A stretch of DNA of 54,673 nucleotides, taken from JAXHMM01 sp964528445. GTDB taxonomy: Bacteria; Bacteroidota; Rhodothermia; Balneolales; Balneolaceae. The number at the start of each line of letters is the position of its first letter. The stretch's first letter is position 1. Location of the stretch: assembly GCA_964528445.1 (NCBI GenBank), contig CAZGSL010000013.1:1-54673 (forward strand), read 5' to 3'. Under the pieces are notes generated by a model. The model saw only the letters and a list, made by a program, of their open reading frames with translations. It searched no databases and was not told the origin of the DNA. This document shows, one piece after another, positions 16,401 to 24,861 of the stretch. Position numbers and translations under genes: made by a program.

Positions 16401-16500
16401 NNNNNNNNNNNNNNNNNNNNNNNNNNNNNNNNNNNNNNNNNNNNNNNNNNNNNNNNNNNNNNNNNNNNNNNNNNNNNNNNNNNNNNNNNNNNNNNNNNNN
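16401..16500. other. Assembly gap (100 N)
   Basis: Exactly 100 N, the usual placeholder for a gap of unknown size. It removes the end of the HEAT-like gene and the start of the glycosyltransferase gene. Whether the two are one gene or two cannot be decided from the frames across it. Confidence 0.99.
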
Positions 16501-17847
16501 TACAACGAGGAGGCCACCATCATCGACTCCGTGGAGGCGCTTCTGCAGATCCAATTTCCCGATTTCGAGGTGGTGGTCGTGAACGACGGGAGTACCGACC
16601 GGACCTTTGAACTGCTAAAGGAGCATTTCGATCTCTACAAGGTACCCCAGCCGATGGACCTCCCCCTGGAACACCAGCCCATTCGCGATGTGTACAAGTC
16701 GGATGGCAGGCGGAACCTGGTGGTGGTCGACAAGGAGAACGGGGGGAAGGCGGATGCGCTCAATACGGGGATCAACATGGCCGAGAAAGATCTGTTCTGT
16801 GCCATCGATGCCGATTCCATACTGGAACCGGACGTCCTCATGAAGATGCTCCGGGCGTTTGTGGAGAACGATCATACGGTGGCGGTGGGCGGCATTGTCC
16901 GGGTGGCGAACGGCTGCACGGTGGAGCACAGCATGATTACCGAAGTGGATATGCCGCGCAGTTACCTTGCGCGTATTCAGGCCGTCGAGTACCTGCGGGC
17001 GTTTCTCTTCGGAAGGGTGGGATGGGACTACATGAAAAGCCTGCTGATCATATCCGGGGCCTTCGGGGTATTCGACCGCCGCGCCGTGCTTAGGGTGGGA
17101 GGTTACGAGCCGGATACGGTGGGGGAAGACGTGGAGCTGGTGGTGCGACTGCACCGCCGCTTCAAAGAGGAGGAGCGCCCCTACGACATTCGGTTTCTGC
17201 CGGAGCCGGTCTGCTGGACCGAGGTGCCGGAGGATTGGGAGACGCTGGGACGCCAGAGAAACCGCTGGCAGCGCGGCCTGACCGATACCATTTGGCGTCA
17301 CCGCCGGATGCTGTTCAATCCCGCTTATGGCCGCCTGGGTATGCTGGCCATGCCCTTTTTCCTGTTTTTCGAGCTGCTTGGACCCTTGTTTGAACTGGCG
17401 GGTTTTATCTATTTCTTTGTCCTCATCGCTATGGGACTGGTGAACACCACTTTTGTGATGCTCTTCTTCTGCGCGGCCGTTCTGCTCGGAATGATCCTTT
17501 CGGTGTCGTCGGTTCTCTGCGAGGAGTTCACGTTCCGCCGGTATCCCAACATCGGGGATGTTGCCACGCTGACGGGATACGCCTTCCTGGAAAACATCGG
17601 CTACCGACAGATTCACACCTGGTGGCGGTTGAAGGGATTGATCGATTTTGTGAGGGGAGATAAACGGTGGGGTGAGATGCTGCGAAAGGGATTTTCGGGC
17701 GGAGAGAAAAAGTCGCGCCCCATCCTGGACCGGCTGAAGCGGCTGAAGTATCCCATCGTCGTGTGGCTGGTTGCCCTGCTGCTGGCATACATGCTGCTGC
17801 GGGTGCTGGTAGACCAGGGAGCGGTCGCTTTCCCGGGCTTCATCTGA
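16501..17847 (+). CDS. Membrane glycosyltransferase, family 2 (5' end in gap)
   Basis: The reading frame is open from the gap. YNEEATIIDSV and VVVVNDGSTDRT are the GT2 nucleotide-sugar-binding start; NGGKADALNTGIN and AIDADSIL give the donor/metal site; GEDVEL holds the catalytic Asp region, and RQRNRWQRG is the QxxRW motif of processive synthases. Several membrane helices follow (MLAMPFFLFFELLGPLFELAGFIYFFVLIAMGLV, TFVMLFFCAAVLLGMILSV, YPIVVWLVALLLAYMLL). This is the layout of poly-GlcNAc, cellulose and hyaluronan synthases. The product is probably an exported polysaccharide, controlled by the upstream regulator. The N-terminus, with any leading membrane helices, is missing. Confidence 0.9.
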   Translation, partial: YNEEATIIDSVEALLQIQFPDFEVVVVNDGSTDRTFELLKEHFDLYKVPQPMDLPLEHQPIRDVYKSDGRRNLVVVDKENGGKADALNTGINMAEKDLFCAIDADSILEPDVLMKMLRAFVENDHTVAVGGIVRVANGCTVEHSMITEVDMPRSYLARIQAVEYLRAFLFGRVGWDYMKSLLIISGAFGVFDRRAVLRVGGYEPDTVGEDVELVVRLHRRFKEEERPYDIRFLPEPVCWTEVPEDWETLGRQRNRWQRGLTDTIWRHRRMLFNPAYGRLGMLAMPFFLFFELLGPLFELAGFIYFFVLIAMGLVNTTFVMLFFCAAVLLGMILSVSSVLCEEFTFRRYPNIGDVATLTGYAFLENIGYRQIHTWWRLKGLIDFVRGDKRWGEMLRKGFSGGEKKSRPILDRLKRLKYPIVVWLVALLLAYMLLRVLVDQGAVAFPGFI

Positions 17848-17926
17848 CCGCGTTTGCGTGGTTCCGGCTATCTGTTAAATTATGAGTTGGAAACGGGATC
17901 ATATTTTAAACCAATCAGGAAGGATT

Positions 17927-18946
17927 ATGGAGTTATCTGCCAAAGCTTGCATGGGAACCGTACTGTCGCTCCTGCTGATCGCAGCGGGCTGCAGCGAAAT
18001 GAATCAGACGGGTGAGATGGCCGATCCGGTACCCGAACCCGGATATACCCTAACGGCCGACCAAACCCACAATCGATGGAGCCGTACGATCGAACCGGTG
18101 CTGCGGGTACCGTCGGGATCCGTCATCGAAGTCAACACGGAAGAGGCTTCCGACGGGCAGCTGACCCCGGAATCCACCGTGGAAGATGTCAAGAACTTGA
18201 GTTTTGACCCCATCCATCCCCTCACAGGCCCGGTATATGTTCAGGATGCCGAACCGGGAGACGTGCTCAAGGTGACCCTTCACCGGGTCGAGCTGGGAGA
18301 CTGGGGATGGACCGGCATCATACCGGGATTCGGTTTTCTGTCGGATGAATTTGACGAACCGTGGCTGAAGACCTTCGAATTTGACAGCGACGCCTCCACC
18401 GCCCGGTTTTCGGACGATATCGAGATCCCACTGGAGCCGTTCCCCGGGGTGATGGGGGTGGCGCCGGATACCGACTCCCTGCTCTCCACGGTACCGCCCC
18501 GCCGCAATGGGGGGAACATGGACGATCCGCACATGACCGAGGGGACGACGGTCTATTTCCCCGTGCTGGTTGAGGGCGCCCTTTTTTCGATAGGCGACGC
18601 CCACGCCGCCCAGGGCATGGGCGAAGTGTGCGGTACGGCCATCGAGGCGCCGACGCGTATTGTGTACGAAGTGGAAGTGCTGAAAGGGGAACGGGAAATA
18701 GACGAGCCGGAATATGAGACCGACGAATATTACGCGGTGACCGGTTTCGGTACCACGCTGGACGAAGCCTCGCGGAAGGCCACCCGCTATATGGTCGACT
18801 ACCTGGAGGAGGTTCACGGCATGGACCGCCAGGACGCCTACGCGCTCAGCTCGCTGGCGGGAGACCTTAAAATTGCCGAGGTGGTGGACGTCCCCCACAT
18901 GCTGGTCTCCATGCAGATGCCCAAAAGCGTGATGCCCGGCAACTGA
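17927..18946 (+). CDS. Acetamidase/formamidase-family lipoprotein
   Basis: The protein starts MELSAKAC with a lipoprotein signal ending LLIAAGC, so it is a membrane-anchored periplasmic lipoprotein. The mature part has the FmdA/AmdA fold: VQDAEPGDVLKVTL, GDWGWTGIIPGFGFL, PFPGVMGVAP, NGGNMD and FSIGDAHAAQGMGEVCGTAIE. Members hydrolyse formamide or acetamide to ammonia and acid; most are cytoplasmic, so the lipoprotein form may have another substrate. The ATG at 17927 is chosen over 17882 for its AGGAAGG and because it begins the signal peptide. It follows the glycosyltransferase and ends with its stop directly against that of the convergent osmC gene. Confidence 0.85.
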   Translation: MELSAKACMGTVLSLLLIAAGCSEMNQTGEMADPVPEPGYTLTADQTHNRWSRTIEPVLRVPSGSVIEVNTEEASDGQLTPESTVEDVKNLSFDPIHPLTGPVYVQDAEPGDVLKVTLHRVELGDWGWTGIIPGFGFLSDEFDEPWLKTFEFDSDASTARFSDDIEIPLEPFPGVMGVAPDTDSLLSTVPPRRNGGNMDDPHMTEGTTVYFPVLVEGALFSIGDAHAAQGMGEVCGTAIEAPTRIVYEVEVLKGEREIDEPEYETDEYYAVTGFGTTLDEASRKATRYMVDYLEEVHGMDRQDAYALSSLAGDLKIAEVVDVPHMLVSMQMPKSVMPGN

Positions 18947-19363
18947 TCAGGAGCGGATTTCGTAGCTGCTTTCAATTTCGGTGGCCTTCTCCAGGGCCTT
19001 GGAGACCGAGCAGTACTTGTTGAGGGAGAGATCGATGGCTCGCTCGGCCTTTTTGGGATCCACGTCGCCTGTGAAGATGTACCGGACGTGGATGGATTCG
19101 AATTCCGAGTAGGTCTCCCTCCGGCGCCTGTCGCCGGTCACCTCGATCTCGAACGCCTTCAGCTCCTGTTTCTGTTTTTTCAGGATGCCCGCGATGTCGA
19201 TGGCGCTGCAGGCCCCGACTCCCGCCAGCAGGAGCTGGAGGGGACTGATCCCGCCCTCCAGTCCCCCGACGGTTCCGGAGCCGTCAAGGCGTATTTTTCC
19301 CCCGCTTTCGTTGCTCGCTTCAAAGTGTTCGTCATCTTCCAGCTGGTGAATGGATATTTTCAT
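18947..19363 (-). CDS. OsmC-family protein (YhfA-like)
   Basis: A 138-residue OsmC/Ohr-fold protein with the conserved PLQLLLAGVGACSAIDIAGILKKQ (first Cys, about residue 52) and the second Cys in LNKYCSVSKALEKA (about 117). This pair forms the peroxidatic/resolving site of the family, so thiol-dependent hydroperoxide reduction is plausible. It is the last gene of the hisA-F-IE run (20 bp after hisIE) and may be co-transcribed with it, though its function is unrelated to histidine. Confidence 0.88.
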   Translation of the reverse strand: MKISIHQLEDDEHFEASNESGGKIRLDGSGTVGGLEGGISPLQLLLAGVGACSAIDIAGILKKQKQELKAFEIEVTGDRRRRETYSEFESIHVRYIFTGDVDPKKAERAIDLSLNKYCSVSKALEKATEIESSYEIRS

Positions 19364-19383
19364 ATCGGTGATTTGGAATTTGG

Positions 19384-19998
19384 CTATTGGTGTCGATCGA
19401 CCAGGGTTTCGGTTACCTCCTCGAGCGTGATCCCCCGCTCGGCCAGCAGTACCATCAGGTGATAGAGCAGGTCTGCCGCCTCTCCCTTCAGGGCCTGGTT
19501 ATCGGAATTTTTGGCTTCCAGGAGGGTTTCCACCGCCTCCTCTCCCACTTTTTGAGCGATCCTGTCGATCCCGCTTTTAAAAAGGGAGGCGGTGTAGGAG
19601 TCTTCGGGCATATTCCTCTTGCGGGAGCGGATAAGATCGTCAAGCTCCTGCAGGAATGCTATCTGCCCGCCCGCCGGCATGAAGTTCTTCCGGTAAAAAC
19701 AGGAGTCCTCCCCGGTATGGCAGACGGGTCCGGCAGGATCGGCGAGGATCAGCAGGGTATCATTGTCGCAGTCGGGCTGCAGATCCACCAGGTGGAGGGT
19801 ATTGCCGGAAGTCTCTCCCTTGGTCCAGAGGCGTTCCCTGCTCCGGCTGTAGAAGGTGACTTTTTTTTCGTCCAGGGTTTTCTGTACGGCGGTGCGGTTC
19901 ATATATCCCAGCATCAGCACCTGTCCGCTGTCGGCGTGCTGGACGACGGCCGGCAGAAGACCATCGCCTTTTTCAAAATCCAGTTTGTCTATATCCAT
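19384..19998 (-). CDS. hisIE: Bifunctional phosphoribosyl-AMP cyclohydrolase / phosphoribosyl-ATP pyrophosphatase
   Basis: A 204-residue fusion. The HisI half (1-110) has VMLGYMNR-type start LMLGYMNRTAVQKT, WTKGETSGN and the metal site DCDNDTLL with GPVCHTGEDSCF. The HisE half (about 115-204) has DRIAQKVGEEAVETLLEAKN and EAADLLYHLMVLL. It does steps 2 and 3 of histidine synthesis. It is the last his gene, 63 bp after hisF. HisI-HisE fusions are usual in enterobacteria and Bacteroidota. Confidence 0.96.
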   Translation of the reverse strand: MDIDKLDFEKGDGLLPAVVQHADSGQVLMLGYMNRTAVQKTLDEKKVTFYSRSRERLWTKGETSGNTLHLVDLQPDCDNDTLLILADPAGPVCHTGEDSCFYRKNFMPAGGQIAFLQELDDLIRSRKRNMPEDSYTASLFKSGIDRIAQKVGEEAVETLLEAKNSDNQALKGEAADLLYHLMVLLAERGITLEEVTETLVDRHQ

Positions 19999-20061
19999 AG
20001 TCTCGTTTGGTTTCGATACAAGAAGTGAGTTGTCAAAGTTGGGGAGAGCGTTACGGTTCGT

Positions 20062-20838
20062 TTATGTACTGTTGCTTTTTTGGGCCGGCCGTACCGGAAC
20101 CTCCTCGGCGGAGAGATACTTTTTCAGCTCGGGGATCGTAATTTTCCCGAAATGAAATATGCTGGCGGCGAGCACCGCATCCGCTCTGCCCTCCCGCAGG
20201 GCCTCCGCGCAGTGCGCGAGACTCCCGGCGCCGCCGCTTGCTATAACGGGAATGCCCAGGGCTTCGTTGGCCGCCCTCAGCAGTTCCAGGTCAAATCCCT
20301 CTCCGGTCCCGTCTCTGTCCATGCTGGTGAGCAGGATCTCCCCGACTCCGCGCTCCTCGGCCTCTTCCATCCACCGAAGGGCGTCCCTGCCGGTCGCTAC
20401 CGATCCTCCCGCGATATACACCTCCCATGAGTCCCCTTTCCGCTTGGCGTCGACCGCTCCGACGATGCACTGGGATCCGAAGGTCTCCGCTGCGCGGTTG
20501 ATGAAGGCCGGATCCCTGACGATGGCACTGTTGAGGGAGATTTTGTCGGCTCCGGCCCGGAGCAGGTCTGAAATTTGCTCGGTGGTCCGGATGCCGCCGC
20601 CTACCGTAAAGGGGATATCCAGCTCGAGAGCGACGCGCCGCACCAGGCCGGCCAGGGTATCCCGCTTCTCCCTGGTGGCCGTGATATCCAGAAAAACCAG
20701 CTCATCCGCTCCCTCGTCTGCATAGCGACGGGCCAGCTCCACCGGATCGCCCGCGTCGCGAAGACCCTTGAACCTGACTCCTTTTACGGTTCTCCCGTCC
20801 TTGATGTCCAGGCATGGTATGATTCGTTTGGCGAGCAT
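20062..20838 (-). CDS. hisF: Imidazole glycerol phosphate synthase, cyclase subunit
   Basis: A 258-residue (beta/alpha)8 barrel. Catalytic Asp11 is in IPCLDIKDGRTVKGV, the second Asp is in VGAVDAKRK, and phosphate-binding loops include PFTVGGGIRTTEQ, ADKISLNSAIV and VIASGGAGS. It pairs with HisH, which lies 6 kb upstream in this window, to make IGP and AICAR. It is 15 bp after hisA. Confidence 0.97.
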   Translation of the reverse strand: MLAKRIIPCLDIKDGRTVKGVRFKGLRDAGDPVELARRYADEGADELVFLDITATREKRDTLAGLVRRVALELDIPFTVGGGIRTTEQISDLLRAGADKISLNSAIVRDPAFINRAAETFGSQCIVGAVDAKRKGDSWEVYIAGGSVATGRDALRWMEEAEERGVGEILLTSMDRDGTGEGFDLELLRAANEALGIPVIASGGAGSLAHCAEALREGRADAVLAASIFHFGKITIPELKKYLSAEEVPVRPAQKSNST

Positions 20839-20853
20839 GGAATAAGAATTTAT

Positions 20854-21570
20854 TTAACCGTCAAAGGCCTTCATCTCCTCCAGGGAGAGTACCCCTTCGT
20901 AGTAGGCGCGCCCGACGACCACTCCCGCCAGGCCGCCCTCCCGGAGCGCGGCCAGGTCTCCCGAGGATCCCACCCCGCCGGAAGCGATAAACGAGACGGC
21001 GGGATACCGCTCCTGTAGTTCCCGGTACATCTCCACGTTGGGTCCCTCCAGTGTACCGTCGCGGGAAATATCGGTACAGAGTATGTTCCGCAGTCCCCGA
21101 TCCAGCATGGGAGCGAGGAAATCATCGATGCTCCGGTCGGTGGTTTCTTCCCATCCCTCGTAGGCCACGCGCCCCTCCTTCAGGTCCATTCCGAGGATGG
21201 CCCCGCCGGGTGACTCATCCAGGAACCTGTACCACTCATCCGGTTTCTTAACCGGCAGAGAGCCGCAGATGACCCGGGATACTCCCGCTTCCAGGAGTCG
21301 CCTGGCGTCTTCCAGCGTCCGTACGCCTCCGCCCGCCTGTACGGAGAGTCCTGTTTGCCTGACGATCCTCTCGAGGTGAGGGAGGTTGCTGAAATGTCCC
21401 TCCCGCGCCCCGTTCAGGTCCACCACGTGAATGTTGGAGAACCCCGCCTCCCGGAAGCTTTCCGCCTCTTCCAGGGGATCCTCGCTGTAGACGGTGACCT
21501 CACTGTAGCGGCCCTTTCGGAGGCGTACCACCTTGCCGTTCAGCAGGTCGATTGCGGGAATTACGTTCAT
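20854..21570 (-). CDS. hisA: ProFAR isomerase
   Basis: A 238-residue barrel related to HisF. NVIPAIDLLNGKVVRLRKG holds Asp8, and VQAGGGVRTLEDARRLLEAGVSRVICGS and FIASGGVGSSGDLAAL are the phosphate loops. Asp in GMDLKEGRVAYEGWEE is the second catalytic acid. It opens the second half of the his genes, 119 bp after an outer-membrane protein gene, so a separate promoter is possible. Confidence 0.96.
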   Translation of the reverse strand: MNVIPAIDLLNGKVVRLRKGRYSEVTVYSEDPLEEAESFREAGFSNIHVVDLNGAREGHFSNLPHLERIVRQTGLSVQAGGGVRTLEDARRLLEAGVSRVICGSLPVKKPDEWYRFLDESPGGAILGMDLKEGRVAYEGWEETTDRSIDDFLAPMLDRGLRNILCTDISRDGTLEGPNVEMYRELQERYPAVSFIASGGVGSSGDLAALREGGLAGVVVGRAYYEGVLSLEEMKAFDG

Positions 21571-21689
21571 TGCGGAGCGGGCCGTTTCGGGATTGACGGG
21601 TGAGAAGGTAACAAGAATATGGCTTTGATTTCAGGAAAAATCCCGGCGGAGGGCGCCCCTGCGCTGCTGAAGGGGAAGGGAGAGGTGGA

Positions 21690-22919
21690 TCAATAGGAAA
21701 ACGTGAGTCTGACGAAGAAGAGATTGGGCGTTTCCACGTTGCGGCTGAAGACCCGCCCCTTGAGGAGCTGGGAGAGCACCAGCAGGTCGAGGTTATCGGA
21801 AAGGGAGTAGGTCAGCCGCGGCATGAGAATGAGCAGAGAGCGGTCGAAACTGCCCATGACGCCCATGCCGGCGTTCAGGAGGGGATGGAGCTGGCGGGAG
21901 CCGTTCAGGAACCAGCCGCTGCGGGCGATAAAAAGGTTGTCGGCCGACGGAGGACGCACAAGGTCGGCCAGGGGGGCGTCCGCCGGACGATACCCCCCGT
22001 TGTAGAGCAGTTCCCCCTGCAGGTAGAGCCCGGAGGGGAGCATGTAATCCCAGCCCATGGTGGCGGTCAGATAGCCCCCTTGTTCCAGCAGTTCCTTTTC
22101 CGGGTGAAACCAGGAGATCTCTCCCTTGAAGCCGGCGTCTCCCATGTAGCCGGACCAGCCGCCTCCCGCGACGACCTGGCGGCGGTAGTAGCCCCCGATC
22201 AGCTGAATGTCGTAGCTGCCCAGGCTTTCCCGAAGCATGGCCGCCATGGCGGTGGCTCCGTAGGAGTGTCCGGGCATGTAGGCGGCCTCGATGCCCGAGG
22301 CGTAGCTCCAGTTGTAGCGGGCGTTCAGGGCGTCCACGCCCGGACGCTCTTCGTAGTCGAAATTGAGGAACGCGTAATGGTTGAAGAGATCGTTGGGGTT
22401 CCAGACGTAGGTACGTCCCCAGTTAATCCGCTGGCGTCCGGCGTGGAACTCGAATTCCCCGGGATAGTAACTCAGGTGCAGGCGGTCGATGCCGGAGTGC
22501 AGCAGGCTGTGTTCGCCGCCGTACCACACCCAGGAGAGGTCCAGGTAGCCCGGGTCGTTCTCGTGGAGGTCCTCCAGGCCGGGCGTGTTTTCAACGCTGT
22601 ATCCGCTGAGCAGGCGGGTCCGTATATCGGCGCGTGCTTCCAGAACGCCGAAAACGGACCACTCGGACTCCAGACGGTGGTGGAGGGTGTTGTCATAGCG
22701 GATCCGCTCCAGGGCGTTGTCCGCCGAAATTTGGGCCAATTCTTTCAGGTAACCGCTCAAATCCAGGTCAAAATCGCCGCCATCCTGCGCGTTTCCGGTC
22801 CCGGCCAGTGCAAACAGGAGCAGGGCCGCGGGCAGGAACAGGGCGCGAAGGACGGCCGTCCGGGCGGCGGAAACGCTGTGGGCTTCGTAAAACACCTTTT
22901 TAAATGCGTTGGAGACCAA
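21690..22919 (-). CDS. Outer-membrane beta-barrel protein of the LolA/FtsX cluster
   Basis: About 409 residues with a signal peptide (LRALFLPAALLLFALAGTGNAQ) and a beta-rich mature part full of aromatic residues, ending FVRLTFSY with the C-terminal aromatic needed for barrel insertion. GRQRINWGRTYVWNPNDLFNHY resembles porin-like barrels found beside FtsX permeases (DUF1302-like). It is the last gene of a five-gene run and probably forms or helps the outer-membrane end of that export route. The frame begins with TTG at 22919, 18 bp after the ATPase gene; a GTG at 22895 is an alternative. Confidence 0.75.
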   Translation of the reverse strand: MVSNAFKKVFYEAHSVSAARTAVLRALFLPAALLLFALAGTGNAQDGGDFDLDLSGYLKELAQISADNALERIRYDNTLHHRLESEWSVFGVLEARADIRTRLLSGYSVENTPGLEDLHENDPGYLDLSWVWYGGEHSLLHSGIDRLHLSYYPGEFEFHAGRQRINWGRTYVWNPNDLFNHYAFLNFDYEERPGVDALNARYNWSYASGIEAAYMPGHSYGATAMAAMLRESLGSYDIQLIGGYYRRQVVAGGGWSGYMGDAGFKGEISWFHPEKELLEQGGYLTATMGWDYMLPSGLYLQGELLYNGGYRPADAPLADLVRPPSADNLFIARSGWFLNGSRQLHPLLNAGMGVMGSFDRSLLILMPRLTYSLSDNLDLLVLSQLLKGRVFSRNVETPNLFFVRLTFSY

Positions 22920-22937
22920 TATAATCTTATTAGCAGT

Positions 22938-23627
22938 TCACGAATCGCGAATACCATCGTTATCGATCCGGCCGTCCACCAGGGTGACCACTCGCCGGGC
23001 ACGGTCGATAACCCGCTGATCGTGGGTGGAGAAGACAAACGTCATCTCCTCCCTGCGATTCAGCTCGGCCATCATGTCCAGGAGATCCCCGCTCGAAACG
23101 GAGTCGAGGTTGGCGGTCGGCTCGTCGGCCAGCACAAAGTTTGGTTTGGAAGCCAGCGCACGGGCCACCGCCACCCGCTGCTGCTGTCCCCCGCTCAACT
23201 GGGAGGGGCGCTTCTCCAGCTTGTCCCGCAATCCCACCTCCTCGAGCAGGCCGGTGGCCACCTGCCGGCACTCCCGGCCGGGCCGTCCCTGCATCTGCAT
23301 GACGAAAGCCACATTTTCCAGGGCGGTGAGGACGGGGATCAGGTTGTAGGCCTGGAAAACGAATCCGATGTGGTGAAGGCGGAATTTGATAAGCTCGCTG
23401 TCGCTGAGCGTCGAGAGATCGGTCCCTCCCACGGTTACCCGTCCGGCGGTAGGCTCATCCAGTCCGCCGATGATGTTCAGCAGGGTGGTCTTGCCCGAAC
23501 CGGAGGGTCCAACGATGGCGGTGAATTCGCCTTTCTCTATCGTCAGGTCTACGCCGTTGAGCGCATGTACCGGTACCTGGTCAGGGTTGTAGGTTTTGGT
23601 GACACTCTCGGTTTCTATGACGGCCAT
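22938..23627 (-). CDS. ABC transporter ATPase, LolD/MacB family
   Basis: A 229-residue nucleotide-binding subunit with Walker A GPSGSGKTT, Q-loop FVFQAYNLIPVLTALENV, signature LSGGQQQR, Walker B FVLADEPTANLD and the switch His in FSTHDQRV. The sequence class is that of mechanotransmission ABC systems, which work with FtsX-like permeases on lipids or lipoproteins in the periplasm. Two such permease genes lie just upstream (9 bp and 4 bp gaps). Confidence 0.95.
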   Translation of the reverse strand: MAVIETESVTKTYNPDQVPVHALNGVDLTIEKGEFTAIVGPSGSGKTTLLNIIGGLDEPTAGRVTVGGTDLSTLSDSELIKFRLHHIGFVFQAYNLIPVLTALENVAFVMQMQGRPGRECRQVATGLLEEVGLRDKLEKRPSQLSGGQQQRVAVARALASKPNFVLADEPTANLDSVSSGDLLDMMAELNRREEMTFVFSTHDQRVIDRARRVVTLVDGRIDNDGIRDS

Positions 23628-23636
23628 AACAGGACT

Positions 23637-24857
23637 CTATAATTTGTGTATCGCTTCAACCGGTTTCAGTTTGAGGGTTTTCCAGGCGGGATAGAGGGCG
23701 GAGAGCAGGGCCGCCGCTGCTACCATAAGGGCGATGTTCAGGTAGTAGGCGGCCTGAAGTTCCGGGTGAATGACCGCCCCCATTCCATATTCGTTGAGCC
23801 CCTCGGCAAAGGCACTCAGATCGATGCCCCTCTCGGCCAGAAGGGATACGGTCCCCCAGCTCAGGAGCAGTCCAAGCGGTACACCCGTCATGGTGAGGAA
23901 AAAGGTTTCCGCCAGTATCATCCCGAATATCCGCACCCGGTTCATGCCCACGGCCATCAGCATCCCAAGTTCCTTGGTGCGTTCCAGGATGGCCATCAGC
24001 ATGGTGTTGACGATGCTGAATATGAGGGCCAGTATGATAATGACCATGATCACGTAGAGGGAGATATCCATGGCGCTGTAGACGTACTCCAGTTCCGGCG
24101 CGATCTCTCCCCAGCTCCGCACCTGGAGGTCCGGCAGCGTTTCCGCGAGGCGATCGCGGTAGTGCGGGGCCCGCCCGAAATCGTCCGCCATCAGCGTAAT
24201 CCGGTGAACCAGGTTCTCCTCTCCCAGCAGGCGGTTCAGGTCGGCCCTGTTTACGAAGACGTTGGCCTGGTCGTACTGTTCGTTGGGGGAGTCGAAGATG
24301 CCGGACACCCGGAAAGCGCCCGCGGTAATTTCGCCGTTGACGTCCTGGAAACTGAGCACAATACGCGATTTCAGCCCGATTCCCAGCCGCTCGGCCAGGG
24401 CGTCCCCTACGGCTACGGGATTTCGCACGTCGGGGCCGGGCATTGCCCCCTCTTCCAGGTAACGTGCCGCCGGGTGGGGGGAATTATCCGAAGTCTCTAT
24501 ACCGTGCAGGGTGGTCCCGTAGCTGCCGTGCGCGCTCTGGGCCAGTCCCCCGCTCAGGCTTTCGGCACGCAGACCGGTAACGAACGGGAGTCCGGCGAGG
24601 CTGTCCGCCAGCGTGGCGGCGTCGGTGATGCCGTATCGGGGCAGCATTTGATCCTCAAATTCCGGATGGCTTACCTGCAGATGTCCGACGCTCAGCTCGA
24701 GCTGGTTCTGAAGATATCCCTGCGCCATTCCGTTGAAAAAAGCGGACATGAAAATGCCGGCCCAGAGTCCCATCAGCACGGCAATGATCACCACCGCGCT
24801 GCGGGTGGGATTCCTCCAGATGTTTTTCCAGCCGAGCGAAAGGATCTGTCGTATCAT
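23637..24857 (-). CDS. FtsX-like ABC permease (second of two)
   Basis: 406 residues: one N-terminal membrane helix (SAVVIIAVLMGLWAGIFMSAF), a large periplasmic domain (about 45-270) and three C-terminal helices (YVIMVIIILALIFSIVNTML, FGMILAETFFLTMTGVPLGLLLSW, ALMVAAAALLSALYPAW), ending with the family LKPVEAIHKL. LERTKELGMLMAVGMNR is the coupling region for the ATPase. It probably forms a LolCE-like heterodimer with the neighbouring permease, 4 bp away. Confidence 0.92.
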   Translation of the reverse strand: MIRQILSLGWKNIWRNPTRSAVVIIAVLMGLWAGIFMSAFFNGMAQGYLQNQLELSVGHLQVSHPEFEDQMLPRYGITDAATLADSLAGLPFVTGLRAESLSGGLAQSAHGSYGTTLHGIETSDNSPHPAARYLEEGAMPGPDVRNPVAVGDALAERLGIGLKSRIVLSFQDVNGEITAGAFRVSGIFDSPNEQYDQANVFVNRADLNRLLGEENLVHRITLMADDFGRAPHYRDRLAETLPDLQVRSWGEIAPELEYVYSAMDISLYVIMVIIILALIFSIVNTMLMAILERTKELGMLMAVGMNRVRIFGMILAETFFLTMTGVPLGLLLSWGTVSLLAERGIDLSAFAEGLNEYGMGAVIHPELQAAYYLNIALMVAAAALLSALYPAWKTLKLKPVEAIHKL

Positions 24858-24861
24858 GTCG

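Noticed and set aside
21885..23642. A 585-codon plus-strand open frame
   Set aside because: It lies antisense to the barrel and ABC ATPase genes, both of which have clear family motifs. Long antisense frames are expected at this GC content.
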